In this document: piece after piece, positions 17,398 through 26,110 of the stretch
Position numbering within the stretch: position 1 is the first letter of the stretch
Layout of the letters: the number at the start of each line of letters is the position of its first letter
From: Acidobacteriota bacterium
GTDB taxonomy: Bacteria > Acidobacteriota > Vicinamibacteria > Vicinamibacterales > UBA2999
Length of the DNA: 47,722 nucleotides
NCBI GenBank assembly: GCA_030650395.1
Contig: JAUSDY010000079.1
Location: 1 to 47,722 of the forward strand
Direction: 5' to 3'
Translations under genes and position numbers: made by a program
The notes under the pieces: model-generated
The model's database searches: none
The model's input: only the letters and a program-made list of their open reading frames with translations
Told to the model about the DNA's origin: nothing

Positions 17398-18461
17398 CGC
17401 ACTCCCTGTGCTTCGCGTTCGTTGAGCGGAATCATGACGCCAAGCGATCCGGCGAGCGCGCCGGTTCGCGTCAGGCCTTTGCGCACTTGCGGCGTCACCG
17501 CGAGCTCGCGGTTCTCGCCATTCAGCTCGACGCCGAACGTCCACGTGTTGGGCGCCGCGCTCGTGTCGCGCCCGAGATAGAGGTTGTAGATATAAGCGCG
17601 GCCGGCCTTGACGAGATCGACCGGCAGCTCCACCTTGGCTTGCGCCTGCACGTACCAGTCGCGCAGCATCGCGCCCGCCGTGACGAACGGCTCGAAGATG
17701 ACAGTGCCGTGGCCGGTGCCCTTGTCCTGGCTGCCACTCGGAATCACCGCTTCGAGCCCAACCGAGACGATGCGCGCCGAGGTTTCACTCGCGTAGGTGG
17801 TGTAATTGAAGGCGGCCGCGATGTCGCCCAGGCCGCCGCGGCGCGAGCCGCCGAAATCGGTCGTCGCCAGCGGCACAGCGATCTCGTACATCGCGCGCTT
17901 GCCGATGCGGCGCTCGTACAAACCAACCAACGAGATCTCGGTGAGGGCGGGCGCACCGGGCTCGGTCTTGTGACTGATCGCCGGCAGAATCAGGAATTCG
18001 TTTTCAGGAAACGCCTTCTCGGTGATGATCGGCCGCGGGAAGTTCAGGTTGCCCATCGGCCAGCCGCTCTCCTTGCAGAACCCGCGCATGTGCGTGACGA
18101 ACCCGGTGATCTGTTCAGGGCTGAGCGAATCCTCGAACCCGGGCATCTCTGATGAGAGCCCCACCGCGGGACCGCCCTTTGCGATGGCGCGCTCCCAGTC
18201 GGCGTCGGGCTCGGGTGTGGTGACGCGGCAGTCGGTGAAGTCCATCGGCACCACCGTGACAGTGGGCTCGTTCACCTTCCCGGAGCCATCGTCGGCATGA
18301 CAGCGCGCGCACCACGCGCCCCACATTTCGGGAATGGTGGCCGGCACGCCGGGTTGCTGGCTTGCAGCCAGCGCTGCTGCAAGAAGAAACGGGATCAACC
18401 ACCAGACTATGCCGGAGGCGCGTGCGATTCTCCAAAAATGAGATGGAGTCGCAAGTCGCAA
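17343..18461 (-). CDS. Cytochrome c domain fused to outer-membrane barrel-like domain
   Basis: A protein of about 372 residues with an unusual build. A hydrophobic export segment (IVWWLIPFLLAAALAASQQ) is followed by one cytochrome c domain with CARCH and a later Met (EMPGFEDSLSPEQITGFVTH). From about residue 125 the protein changes to alternating beta-strands with aromatic belts (LVGLYERRIGKRAMYEIAVP, WYVQAQAKVELPV, VRWVGYLLWEYLEPV), as in transporter-type barrels of the phenol-degradation MetA group. It could place a heme next to an outer-membrane pore. The start is weak: the best in-frame codon is TTG and no strong ribosome site is seen. The next gene begins inside its 3' end. Confidence 0.7.
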   Translation of the reverse strand: MRLATPSHFWRIARASGIVWWLIPFLLAAALAASQQPGVPATIPEMWGAWCARCHADDGSGKVNEPTVTVVPMDFTDCRVTTPEPDADWERAIAKGGPAVGLSSEMPGFEDSLSPEQITGFVTHMRGFCKESGWPMGNLNFPRPIITEKAFPENEFLILPAISHKTEPGAPALTEISLVGLYERRIGKRAMYEIAVPLATTDFGGSRRGGLGDIAAAFNYTTYASETSARIVSVGLEAVIPSGSQDKGTGHGTVIFEPFVTAGAMLRDWYVQAQAKVELPVDLVKAGRAYIYNLYLGRDTSAAPNTWTFGVELNGENRELAVTPQVRKGLTRTGALAGSLGVMIPLNEREAQGVRWVGYLLWEYLEPVRARP

Positions 18462-18660
18462 CGGAGGGCTTGAGGGCTTGAGGACTTCGTCAGCGCGTCA
18501 TCTCCAGTCAGTTGTTCTTTGTGATCGAGAGCCATGCGATGCGTGGCTGCAAGAGCATCGCCCGATCTCTAGCTGAGCCGTGCGCCAAGGCGCGGTGGCG
18601 TTTTTGCAGCGTCGGTTCGGTTACCTTTGCGCGCCGCAAAGGAATGGATGGATGGTGACA

Positions 18661-19525
18661 ATGTCAAAGTCGAAGAAACCTCAGAGCAAGAAGAGCGGCG
18701 GCGCGGCTAAGTCGCGGCCGACGTCCAGCGGTCCGCGGCAAGGCGGATCACTACACGCAGGCGACGCTGTTCTGGAACAGCCAGACCGACGTCGAGAAGC
18801 AGCACATCATCAACGCGTTCCGCTTCGAGCTCTCGAAGGTGCAGGTGCCGGCGATCCGCGAGCGGATGGTGTCGGGGTTGATGAACGTGGCGCCAGAGCT
18901 CGCGCAGGAAATCGCCGACGGTCTCGGCATCACCGAGATGCCGGCGGCGATGCCGAAGGTGATGCAGAAGAAGGTCAGGCCGAAGGTCGCCGAGTCGAAG
19001 GCGCTGTCGCTCTTTGCGCGCCCCGGCACCGTCGGCATCCAGGCGCGGCGCATCGCCATACTCGTCGCCGACGGCGTGAATGGCAGCGAAGCGCGCACCA
19101 TCGCCGAGCGGCTGACGCTCGACGGCGCCGTGCCGGTGTTCGTCGCGCCGAAGCTTGGCACGGTGCAGAGCGCGGCAGGCAAGGCGTTACAGGCCGACGC
19201 CTCGCTCGAGGTCTCGCCGTCAGTGGTGTTCGATGCCGTGGTCGTGGCCGACGGCGATGCGGCCGTCGACGCGCTGGCCAAAGACGCCCGCGCGGTGGAC
19301 TTTCTCAAGGAGCAGTACCGTCACTGCAAGCCGATCCTGGTGCTGGGAGCCGCAACGCGGTTGCTGCAGGAAGCCGGCATTCACCGCGCGCTGCCGTCGG
19401 GGAAACCGGACAGCGGATTGATCGTCGGCGCGCCGGGCAAGGCGGTATCGGTGGCCGACGCGTTTATCGCGGCCGTCGCGGCGCATCGCCACTACGACCG
19501 CGAATCCGATCCGCCTGCAGTGTAG
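18661..19525 (+). pseudogene. katE: Catalase (KatE-type) relic lacking the catalytic core
   Basis: The N-terminus (MSKSKKPQSKKSGGAAKSR) is the lysine-rich start typical of large-subunit catalases. About 25 codons later the sequence jumps, in another frame, to DHYTQATLFWNSQTDVEKQH, a segment found after the heme-binding core in intact enzymes. From there one frame continues (HIINAFRFELSKVQVPAIRE) through the flavodoxin-like C-terminal domain (RIAILVADGVNGSEARTIAE, DAVVVADGD, KPILVLGAATRLLQEAGIH). Roughly 450 residues with the catalytic His, Asn and heme-ligating Tyr are missing, and the frame changes at the junction near 18,710-18,740. The product cannot be a working catalase. The C-terminal domain could still be made from an internal GTG at 18839, but I see no good ribosome site. 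Confidence 0.8.
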
Positions 19526-19528
19526 GGA

Positions 19529-19674
19529 GGAGGATTGGGGTCAGGTCAAGGGAGGATTGGGGTCAGGTCAAGAAAATCACATTAAGGGATGACCGGGGAC
19601 AGGTCAGTGGCCGCTTTGGCACCTCGAGACCTGTCCCCAATCCTCCCAAACAGTGATTTTCTTGACCTGACCCC
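19529..19674. repeat. Long nested palindrome of GGGGTCAGGTC type
   Basis: Two perfect tandem 22-base copies (19529-19550, 19551-19572) lead into a large palindrome: 19559-19580 pairs perfectly with 19653-19674 (22 bp), and inside it 19595-19605 pairs with 19628-19638 (11 bp). It fills the convergent gap between the catalase relic and the TonB receptor. The wording resembles REP-type hairpins mobilised by RAYT (Y1) transposases; no transposase is in the window. Confidence 0.85.
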
Positions 19675-19685
19675 GAACTACACCG

Positions 19686-22571
19686 TTAGAAGCGGTACTT
19701 GACGCCGAGTTTGAACACGCGCGCGGCGATGATCTCCGTCGGCTGCAAGTAAGTCGAGCCGACGCGGTTGGTCTGGTCGGTGATGGTGTTGGTGTTCAGC
19801 GTGTTGTAGAGGTTGAACTCCCCCTCAATCGACTGATTACCAAACGTCTTGATCCGCTTCGTAATGCGGTTGTCCCATAGCTTGGTCCACGCGTAGCGTC
19901 CGGCCTGCGGCTCGACGCGAATGGTGACGTTGACGTTATTGGCGTCGCGGACCTGCACTTCGCGGAAGAAATAGTCGCCGCTCTGCATGCCGAGCGACGA
20001 GCCATACAGGAAGCCCCACGGCAGCTGGTAGCTGCCGCTGACACGGAACACGTAGTTCCACGACGGCCGGGCGAACTGGTAGTTGCCGGTGCCCAGATTG
20101 CTTCCGGAAATGTTGCCCGACTGCGGCCCGTACAACGCTTCGTTCGGGTTCCTCGGCGTGTTGTCGCGCAGATCGCGGTAGTCGGCGTCGAACGCCACCA
20201 GGAACGAGTAGTTGTTCGAGTACTGCTTGTTCAGCGTGACACCCATCGCGTGATAGCGATTTCTGCCTTCCGCCTGGACGATGCGCTCGATGTTTTGGCC
20301 GAAGGTCGGATAGGTTCTCGGCACGGAATAGACAATCAACGGCTGGTCGTCGGCCGTCCCGGTCACGTTGTCGCGGCCCGGATCGACGCCTGTCCTGGTC
20401 GCCGTGTACGCCTCGTACGGCAGCGCGACATTGATCGACTGGTTGCCGTTGCCGTCGATCTTCCGCACGTAGTTGAACTGCACGGTCATCACCCGGCTCA
20501 GCCCCAGGTCGAGGCCGGCGGTGTACTCGTTGACGAACGGTCCCTTGAGATTCGCGTCGATCGTGCGCTGGGTCCCGCCACCAGACGTCGACGTCAGGTT
20601 CGCGGGAATCGGCACGTACGGGATCGTCCCGTCCCAGTTCGAATACGTGCGCGTGATGATCGCGTTCGGGTTTACGTTGCTGGCGCCCGGTCCGGGGTTG
20701 GCCGACGCCCCGGAGCTGCCGCCGACGTAACGCCCGTAACTGCCACGCACCGCGACGCGGCCCTCACCGGTGATGTCGTAGACCGCCGACACGCGCGGCA
20801 CGATCGTCGAGTAGATCGGGTAGTTGTCTTCGCCCCTGTACTCGAAGATGTTCTTGGTCGCGAACGGGCCGGTGCCGGGGTTGCCCTGCTCGGGCAGGAA
20901 GCTCGAGTAGCGGTCGTAGCGCACGCCCACGTTGAGCGTCAGCTTGCGCGAGAGGGTGATCTTGTCGTTGAAGTAACCGGAGCTGTACCATTCGCCGGAG
21001 GCGGTCGTGTTCTGGTAGTCGTAGACCAGCACCGAGTCGGGCCGCGTGAAGCAGCCGTCGTAGTTGTGGGCCTCGTCGCAGTTCAAGTCGCCGGTCAGGC
21101 TGCGATAGCGGTACTGCTGCTGGTTCGGATAGCCGAGGTTCTCCGTCGACTGCATGTTGCGCCAGCCCAGGTAGCCGGTCTTGAGCTCGTGATTCCGGTT
21201 CCACAGGTTGGCGAAGTAGGCGTATGTCGCACCGTACTGCCACCGCCGCGGCGTGCGATCGGTCTCGAGGAACGCGCCGCGCGTCGGGCCGTTGTTGGTG
21301 GCCAGATCCGTCTTGCGGACGTCGGTCGTCCATGGCACGTCGGGCCACCAGTAACCGCCGCGCTGCAGGCTGGCGTCAAAGGTCGAGCGCGACGACAGCA
21401 CCGATTGCCATTTGAACGACGGACCGACCAGCGACCACGAGTCCTGGTTCTGCGTCGATTCGAGCGGGACGTAGCGGCTCGCGCTGCGATACGGCTGCCA
21501 CTTGCGGCCGACCTGCGCCATCGCCTCGAACTTGTTGTTCTTGGTGACCTGATACGTGATCTTGCCGGTCGGGTCCTGCAGCTTGGTATAGAACTCCGCC
21601 TGTTGGCGATCCGAAAGCCGGATGAACCCGGGGATGAGCAGGCCGGCCGAGGCGTCACGATGGCTCGCATAGAACCACAGGCGATCTCTCAGGATCGGGC
21701 CGCCCACCTCGCCGTAGTAGTCCTTGTGCGACGTGAACTTGTTCACGCCCGGCGCGTAGCCTTTCTTGAGCAACGCGTCGGTAATGTTGTCGCTCTGGAA
21801 ATCGCCCGACTGATAATTCGCCGAGCCCACGCCCTTGAAGCTGTTGCTGCCCGACTTGACGATCAGGTTCATCGTCAGCCCCGGGTTCATCGCGTCGGCG
21901 CCCTTGGCGGCCGTCGTGATCTGCGCTTCTTCGTAGGTGCCGTAGTCGCCGTAGGTCTGGTCCCAGATCATGCCGTCGTAGCTGACCACGCCACCGCCGG
22001 AGCGGCCGAAGGTCCGCGCCGAGGGACCCGAGCCGGTGCCGAAGTTCGATCCGCCGACGTCATACGACGTGGCGTAAAGGCCGGGGATGAGCGAGATGAG
22101 GCCGGTCAAGCTGCGGCTGTACGGAATCTCGTCGAGCTTCTGTTGATCCCAGTTGACCGCGACGTTTGCCTTTTCGAGGTCGATCGTCGGCGTCTGGCTG
22201 GTGACCGTCACGCTTTCCTGCAGCGCCGCGACTTCCATCTTGCCGTTGATCGTCGCCGTCGCGCCGGCGTTCAGGTTGACGCCTTGAACGTTCAGCGTGC
22301 TGAAGCCCGGAAGCGTGAACGACACCGTGTATTCGCCGCCGGGCAGCAGCGTGAAGCGGTAGACGCCCTGTTCATCGGTGACCGCGGTGCGCGCGCCGCC
22401 GATCATGTTCGGGCTGGTGATGGCCACCGTCACGCCGGGCAGCGCGCCGCCGCTCGTGTCGGTCGCGCGGCCCGTAATGGCGCCGGTCTGCTGTTGGGCG
22501 GCGGCGGGCATAGCCAGCGCGGCGAGTAGCGCGAGAGAAATTAGCCAAGTCACGGCTGTCTTGCAATTCAT
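19686..22571 (-). CDS. TonB-dependent outer-membrane receptor, Oar-like
   Basis: A 961-residue outer-membrane protein. Signal peptide (VTWLISLALLAALAMPAAAQ), then a carboxypeptidase-regulatory domain (GAITGRATDTSGGALPGVTV, residues about 28-110), a plug domain (TVTSQTPTIDLEKANVAV; TMNLIVKSGSNSFKG) and a long beta-barrel ending in aromatic KLGVKYRF, the expected final strand signal for barrel insertion. This type is greatly expanded in Acidobacteriota and probably takes up oligopeptides or glycans; the substrate is unknown. GGGAGC precedes the ATG. It is divergent from the M28 peptidase gene, with 78 bases between starts, and both may be controlled together. Confidence 0.92.
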   Translation of the reverse strand: MNCKTAVTWLISLALLAALAMPAAAQQQTGAITGRATDTSGGALPGVTVAITSPNMIGGARTAVTDEQGVYRFTLLPGGEYTVSFTLPGFSTLNVQGVNLNAGATATINGKMEVAALQESVTVTSQTPTIDLEKANVAVNWDQQKLDEIPYSRSLTGLISLIPGLYATSYDVGGSNFGTGSGPSARTFGRSGGGVVSYDGMIWDQTYGDYGTYEEAQITTAAKGADAMNPGLTMNLIVKSGSNSFKGVGSANYQSGDFQSDNITDALLKKGYAPGVNKFTSHKDYYGEVGGPILRDRLWFYASHRDASAGLLIPGFIRLSDRQQAEFYTKLQDPTGKITYQVTKNNKFEAMAQVGRKWQPYRSASRYVPLESTQNQDSWSLVGPSFKWQSVLSSRSTFDASLQRGGYWWPDVPWTTDVRKTDLATNNGPTRGAFLETDRTPRRWQYGATYAYFANLWNRNHELKTGYLGWRNMQSTENLGYPNQQQYRYRSLTGDLNCDEAHNYDGCFTRPDSVLVYDYQNTTASGEWYSSGYFNDKITLSRKLTLNVGVRYDRYSSFLPEQGNPGTGPFATKNIFEYRGEDNYPIYSTIVPRVSAVYDITGEGRVAVRGSYGRYVGGSSGASANPGPGASNVNPNAIITRTYSNWDGTIPYVPIPANLTSTSGGGTQRTIDANLKGPFVNEYTAGLDLGLSRVMTVQFNYVRKIDGNGNQSINVALPYEAYTATRTGVDPGRDNVTGTADDQPLIVYSVPRTYPTFGQNIERIVQAEGRNRYHAMGVTLNKQYSNNYSFLVAFDADYRDLRDNTPRNPNEALYGPQSGNISGSNLGTGNYQFARPSWNYVFRVSGSYQLPWGFLYGSSLGMQSGDYFFREVQVRDANNVNVTIRVEPQAGRYAWTKLWDNRITKRIKTFGNQSIEGEFNLYNTLNTNTITDQTNRVGSTYLQPTEIIAARVFKLGVKYRF

Positions 22572-22649
22572 GGGGCGCTCCCTAGGAAAAACAAATGTTA
22601 GCACCGACTGGCCCCAGTGGTGAGGCGGTCCCACCCCTATAATTCAGGG

Positions 22650-24053
22650 ATGCCTCGAGCCGTTGGTCTTCTCTTTCTCCTTACTGCACTTGCTGTCACC
22701 CCGCATGCCCAGGGCCGGCGTGTGGAGGCACCCCCTTCTTTGGGGGTGCCTGGCTGGTTGGATCCCTATCGCGCCAACGCCGACAAGCTGATCAAGGCCG
22801 CGACCGCCGACCAGTCTGCGTGGAACCGCCTCGCTGAGCTGACCGACACCTTCGGGCAGCGGATCAGCGGATCCGATAACCTCAAGCGCGCCATCGTGTG
22901 GGCCACGGATGCGATGAAGCGCGACGGCCTCGAGAACGTGCACACCGAGCGGGTGATGGTGCCGCGATGGGTGCGCGGCCAGGAAAGCATCGAGATGATC
23001 GAGCCGCCGCAGCATGTGCTGCCGATGCTCGGGCTCGGCGGCAGTGTCGGCACGCCCTCTGCAGGCGTCGAAGCCGACGTGATGGTGGTCGCCAACGGCG
23101 ACGAGCTCGCCAAACGATCCGCCGAAGTGAAAGGCAAGATCGTGCTCTTCAACGTTCCCTACACCAACTACGGCGAGACCGTGGCGTATCGCTCCGGCGG
23201 CGCGCGCATGGCCGCCCAGCACGGCGCGGTGGCGGCGCTGGTGCGATCGGTGGGTCCCACCGGGCTCCGCACGCCGCACACCGGCGGGATGAATTACGGC
23301 GACGAGCCGATCACCAGGATCCCTACCGCGGCGATCACCGCCGAAGATTCAAACCGCATTCAGCGGCTGGTCAACCGCGGCGTACGTGTCCGCCTCCGCG
23401 TGAAGATGGCGGCGCGCTTCGAACCCGACGTCGAATCCTTCAACGTTGTCGGCGAAATCCGCGGCAGCGAGAAGCCGGAAGAGATCGTGCTCGTCGGCGG
23501 GCACTTCGACTCGTGGGATCCGGGCACCGGCGCGTCGGACGATGGCGTGGGGTGCATGGTGACGTGGGAAGCGGCGCGCTTGATGAAGAAGCTGAACATC
23601 CGGCCGAAGCGGACCGTGCGCGTGGTGCTGTTCACCAACGAAGAGAACGGCCTGCGTGGCGGCAACGGGTATCGCGACGCGCACGCCCAGGAAGCCGCCA
23701 ATCACATCTTCGCGGTCGAGTCCGATTCGGGCGTATTCGCGCCGGGGCGGCTCGGCTTCAGCGGATCGGAAGCCGCACGGGCGCTGATCGCCGACATCGG
23801 CACGCTGCTCGCGCCGCTCGGCCTACAGGACATCACGTCGGGCGGCGGCGGCGCCGACATCGGCCCGATCAGCACGCTCGGCAAGGTGCCGATGATGGCC
23901 TACTCCGGCGATTCGACGAAGTACTTCACCATTCATCACACGCCGGCCGACACCGTCGATCGCATCGAGCCGCAGGAAGTGTCGCGCGCGGCCGCCGCAC
24001 TCACCGCGATGATCTATGTCGTTGCCGACATGCCGCAGGCGCTGCCGAAGTAG
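22650..24053 (+). CDS. Secreted M28 peptidase, carboxypeptidase Q-like
   Basis: A 467-residue zinc peptidase with signal peptide (VGLLFLLTALAVTPHAQG). Residues 26-34 (EAPPSLGVP) are encoded by a palindromic element. A PA-type insert covers about residues 130-250. Zinc ligands are visible: His285 in VGGHFDSWD, Asp297 in ASDDGVG, Glu331/Glu332 in FTNEENGLRGGN, Asp359 in AVESDSGVF and His430 in TIHHTPADT. The overall plan matches plasma glutamate carboxypeptidase and bacterial relatives, which release amino acids from dipeptides or short peptides. The PCu(A)C-like gene begins 5 bases after its stop, so they form an operon. Confidence 0.88.
   Translation: MPRAVGLLFLLTALAVTPHAQGRRVEAPPSLGVPGWLDPYRANADKLIKAATADQSAWNRLAELTDTFGQRISGSDNLKRAIVWATDAMKRDGLENVHTERVMVPRWVRGQESIEMIEPPQHVLPMLGLGGSVGTPSAGVEADVMVVANGDELAKRSAEVKGKIVLFNVPYTNYGETVAYRSGGARMAAQHGAVAALVRSVGPTGLRTPHTGGMNYGDEPITRIPTAAITAEDSNRIQRLVNRGVRVRLRVKMAARFEPDVESFNVVGEIRGSEKPEEIVLVGGHFDSWDPGTGASDDGVGCMVTWEAARLMKKLNIRPKRTVRVVLFTNEENGLRGGNGYRDAHAQEAANHIFAVESDSGVFAPGRLGFSGSEAARALIADIGTLLAPLGLQDITSGGGGADIGPISTLGKVPMMAYSGDSTKYFTIHHTPADTVDRIEPQEVSRAAAALTAMIYVVADMPQALPK
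22726..22751 (+). repeat. Palindromic element, family III, just after a signal peptide
   Basis: Ten-base perfect arms (AGGCACCCCC / GGGGGTGCCT) around TTCTTT. It is read in frame as EAPPSLGVP directly after the signal peptide of the M28 peptidase and resembles 17307-17330. Confidence 0.75.
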
Positions 24054-24058
24054 GGGTC

Positions 24059-24445
24059 ATGCGTACTTTCCTCGTCGCCTTGTTGCTGAATCTGATCGTT
24101 CATGCACAGCCTGCGATCACCGCGTCGGATGCGTGGATCGCCGAATCCGGCGCCGACGGGACCGCCGCGGCATACCTGTCGATTAGCAATCCGACCATGT
24201 ACGACATCTATGTCGTGAAGGCGACGAGCGAAGCAGCGGGGAAGATCGAGCTGCGCGATGGTGACAAATCCGCGAAAGACATCACGGTGCCGTCATACGG
24301 ATCGCTCGAGCTCACGGCCGCTGGTCCGCACTTGATGCTGATGGATGTGAAGCAGGCGTTGAAGGCGGGAGAAAACGTGACGCTGACGTTGATGACCGAC
24401 GGCGGCGTCACCATCGTGACCACCGCCGTCGTCAAAGCGCGCTGA
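24059..24445 (+). CDS. PCu(A)C-family periplasmic protein with altered copper motif
   Basis: A 128-residue exported protein of the copper chaperone PCu(A)C family. The signal peptide is short (TFLVALLLNLIVHAQP). Family features are DAWIAESGADGTAAAYLSIS, then GSLELTAAGPHLMLMDVKQA and LKAGENVTLTL. PCu(A)C binds Cu(I) through two His/Met pairs and delivers it to cytochrome oxidase. The C-terminal HLMLM pair is present. The first pair, usually HE.. followed by Met-rich residues after the IEL strand, is replaced by KIELRDGDKSAKD, with no His or Met. Copper binding may be weak or changed. It lies 5 bases downstream of the M28 peptidase gene, an unusual pairing. Confidence 0.8.
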   Translation: MRTFLVALLLNLIVHAQPAITASDAWIAESGADGTAAAYLSISNPTMYDIYVVKATSEAAGKIELRDGDKSAKDITVPSYGSLELTAAGPHLMLMDVKQALKAGENVTLTLMTDGGVTIVTTAVVKAR

Positions 24446-24462
24446 GCGTCAGCCGTGGTCTC

Positions 24463-25461
24463 CTATTTCGTTCCGACGATGATGGTCAACGGGCTGGGGG
24501 GCAGAGGCCGTACCGAGATGTCGTGGAATCCCGCTGCATCAAGCATCCCGCGGTATTCGCGGAGCGTGAACGCGTCGCCGCCGGCGGTGCCGACAAGCAT
24601 ATGTAGTACGAAGGCCGCCGGTGCGGGCGGGCTCACGCGATCGTCGTTCGGCACCCACTCGAGCACCACGACACGTCCGCCGGGCTTCAGGCTGGCCGCG
24701 ACCTTCTGCAGAAACGTCGTGCAGGTCGGCCCGTCGAAGTGGTGCAGGAAATTTGTCACCAGCGCAACGTCATAGTCGCCGCCGAAATCCACGGTGAAGG
24801 CATCGCCCGCGATCGTGCTATGGCGCGCGCCGACGCCCATCTTCGCCGCATGTTCCGACGCGACCGTGAGCACGTTAGGCCAGTCGAGCGCGACGATTTC
24901 TGCCGCCGCGTTCTGCTGGGCGAGGACGATGCCGAAGATGCCGTGCCCGGCCGCGAGGTCGAGCACGCGGATCGGCCCGGCGGCCGCGACGCCGAGGACT
25001 TCGGCGATCGCCTTGGCCGGCGGCATCATCATCGGCACCATCGCGCGCGCGAACCGTTCCCAGACCGGGTTCTCCGTCGACACCGTATCTTCGCTCGGCG
25101 TGATCGTCCCACGGCGGACGATGGCGGTGAGGCTGTCGAAGTTGTCGACCACCGCTGGGGCATTCATGAACTCCATGATGCCGCCGAGGTATGCCGGAGA
25201 GTGCTTGCTGAGAAAGAACGTCGAATCCGGCGTGAGCTCGTAGCGGTCACCGGTTTTCCCGATTAAGCCGATGACCGTCAGAAAGTCACACAGCATCCGC
25301 GTGCCACGGGTGGAACTCTTGCAGCGCGCGGCGATCGCATCGACGGTGTCCGCGCCCTCGCCGATCGCGGTGAAGACCTCCAGGTCGATTCCTGCGCGCA
25401 GCGCCGCTGTGCGTTGATACGCCTGCATCGTCTCGAAGATCAGTTCCGGACTGGGTGGCAT
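24463..25461 (-). CDS. SAM-dependent O-methyltransferase-like protein
   Basis: A 332-residue cytoplasmic protein with an N-terminal winged-helix dimerisation domain (AAFRAG-type region FETMQAYQRTAALRAGIDLE, residues 9-90) and a class I methyltransferase domain. The SAM-binding loop is VLDLAAGHGIFGIVLA, with the acidic residue IVALDWPNV after the next strand and a later LKPGGRVVVLEWVPNDD motif. This arrangement is that of the plant-type/antibiotic O-methyltransferase family (AcsF/CrtF-like), which methylates hydroxyls of small aromatic or polyketide compounds. The acceptor is unknown. It converges with the PCu(A)C gene. A 26-base gap with AACTCTT repeats separates it from the cytochrome c'-like gene downstream on the same strand. 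Confidence 0.85.
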   Translation of the reverse strand: MPPSPELIFETMQAYQRTAALRAGIDLEVFTAIGEGADTVDAIAARCKSSTRGTRMLCDFLTVIGLIGKTGDRYELTPDSTFFLSKHSPAYLGGIMEFMNAPAVVDNFDSLTAIVRRGTITPSEDTVSTENPVWERFARAMVPMMMPPAKAIAEVLGVAAAGPIRVLDLAAGHGIFGIVLAQQNAAAEIVALDWPNVLTVASEHAAKMGVGARHSTIAGDAFTVDFGGDYDVALVTNFLHHFDGPTCTTFLQKVAASLKPGGRVVVLEWVPNDDRVSPPAPAAFVLHMLVGTAGGDAFTLREYRGMLDAAGFHDISVRPLPPSPLTIIVGTK

Positions 25462-25487
25462 AGCCCTCCACTCTTAACTCTCAACTC

Positions 25488-25910
25488 TTAACTCTTCTTT
25501 ATCGCAAAGCCGGTCTCGGTCTTCTCGCGGTTCTTCGCGTGGCAGGTCTGGCAGACGCCGCCGAGCTCTTTCTGATGCGCGGCGATCGCTTCCGTGTTCT
25601 TGGCCGCGGCGGCCTTTTCGATTTCGGCAGCGTGCGTCATGGCCGACATCGCCCAGTCGGCGGCTTCCTTGTTGTTGCGGGCCGTCCAGAACGCGCTGAC
25701 GTCCTTGAACAGCGCCTGGAGCTTCTTGGCTTCCGCTGCGATCGCATCAGGCTCGGTGGCCTTTCGCATCGCACCGTTGGCCGCGCCGACGCCCTTCATC
25801 AACTTGTCATAGTCTTCATCCGTCTTCGCCTGTGCCGACGGCGCCACCGACATCGTGATGGCTACGAGTAAGGCTAGTCCGGCCGCCATAAGAAAACGAG
25901 AAACGCGCAT
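25488..25910 (-). CDS. Cytochrome c'-like monoheme protein
   Basis: A 140-residue periplasmic protein with a signal peptide (FLMAAGLALLVAITMSVAPS). The mature protein is all-helical with alanine and lysine rich helices, and the single heme motif CQTCH lies near the C-terminus (GGVCQTCHAKNREKTETG), the layout of class II cytochromes c'. These bind gases such as NO or carry electrons. The ATG is preceded by GGAGG. It is divergent from the S9 peptidase gene, and a double palindromic element occupies the 200-base gap. Confidence 0.8.
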   Translation of the reverse strand: MRVSRFLMAAGLALLVAITMSVAPSAQAKTDEDYDKLMKGVGAANGAMRKATEPDAIAAEAKKLQALFKDVSAFWTARNNKEAADWAMSAMTHAAEIEKAAAAKNTEAIAAHQKELGGVCQTCHAKNREKTETGFAIKKS

Positions 25911-25990
25911 GGATCCTCCCGGGACACTCAAGGTGCGGCGACATGTCGCGCCACTGACCGCAGCGGCTGGAAGAATAGCACCCTTTGTAA

Positions 25991-26063
25991 GAGGCAACCC
26001 CAAGAAGGGGTTGCCTCCACTACTGAGACTGCTGTGGAGGCAACCCCTTCTTTGGGGTTACCG
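25991..26063. repeat. Double palindromic element, family III, in a divergent promoter gap
   Basis: Two GGCAACCCC/GGGGTTGCC hairpins (25991-26017 and 26037-26061) joined by a spacer containing GAGACTGCTGTGGAGG. The whole arrangement recurs at 32031-32100. It lies between divergent starts of the cytochrome c'-like and S9 peptidase genes. Confidence 0.75.
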
Positions 26064-26110
26064 ATTGCGATTGTATGCAAGCCGGTCCAGAAACTGATAA
26101 TTTGTCCCGC

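Noticed and set aside
19529-19674. Insertion sequence
   Set aside because: No transposase frame is inside or beside it; at 146 bases it is only a palindromic repeat.
20250-22529. A 759-codon open frame opposite the TonB receptor
   Set aside because: Same reason: an antisense shadow of a well-supported gene with no recognisable domains.
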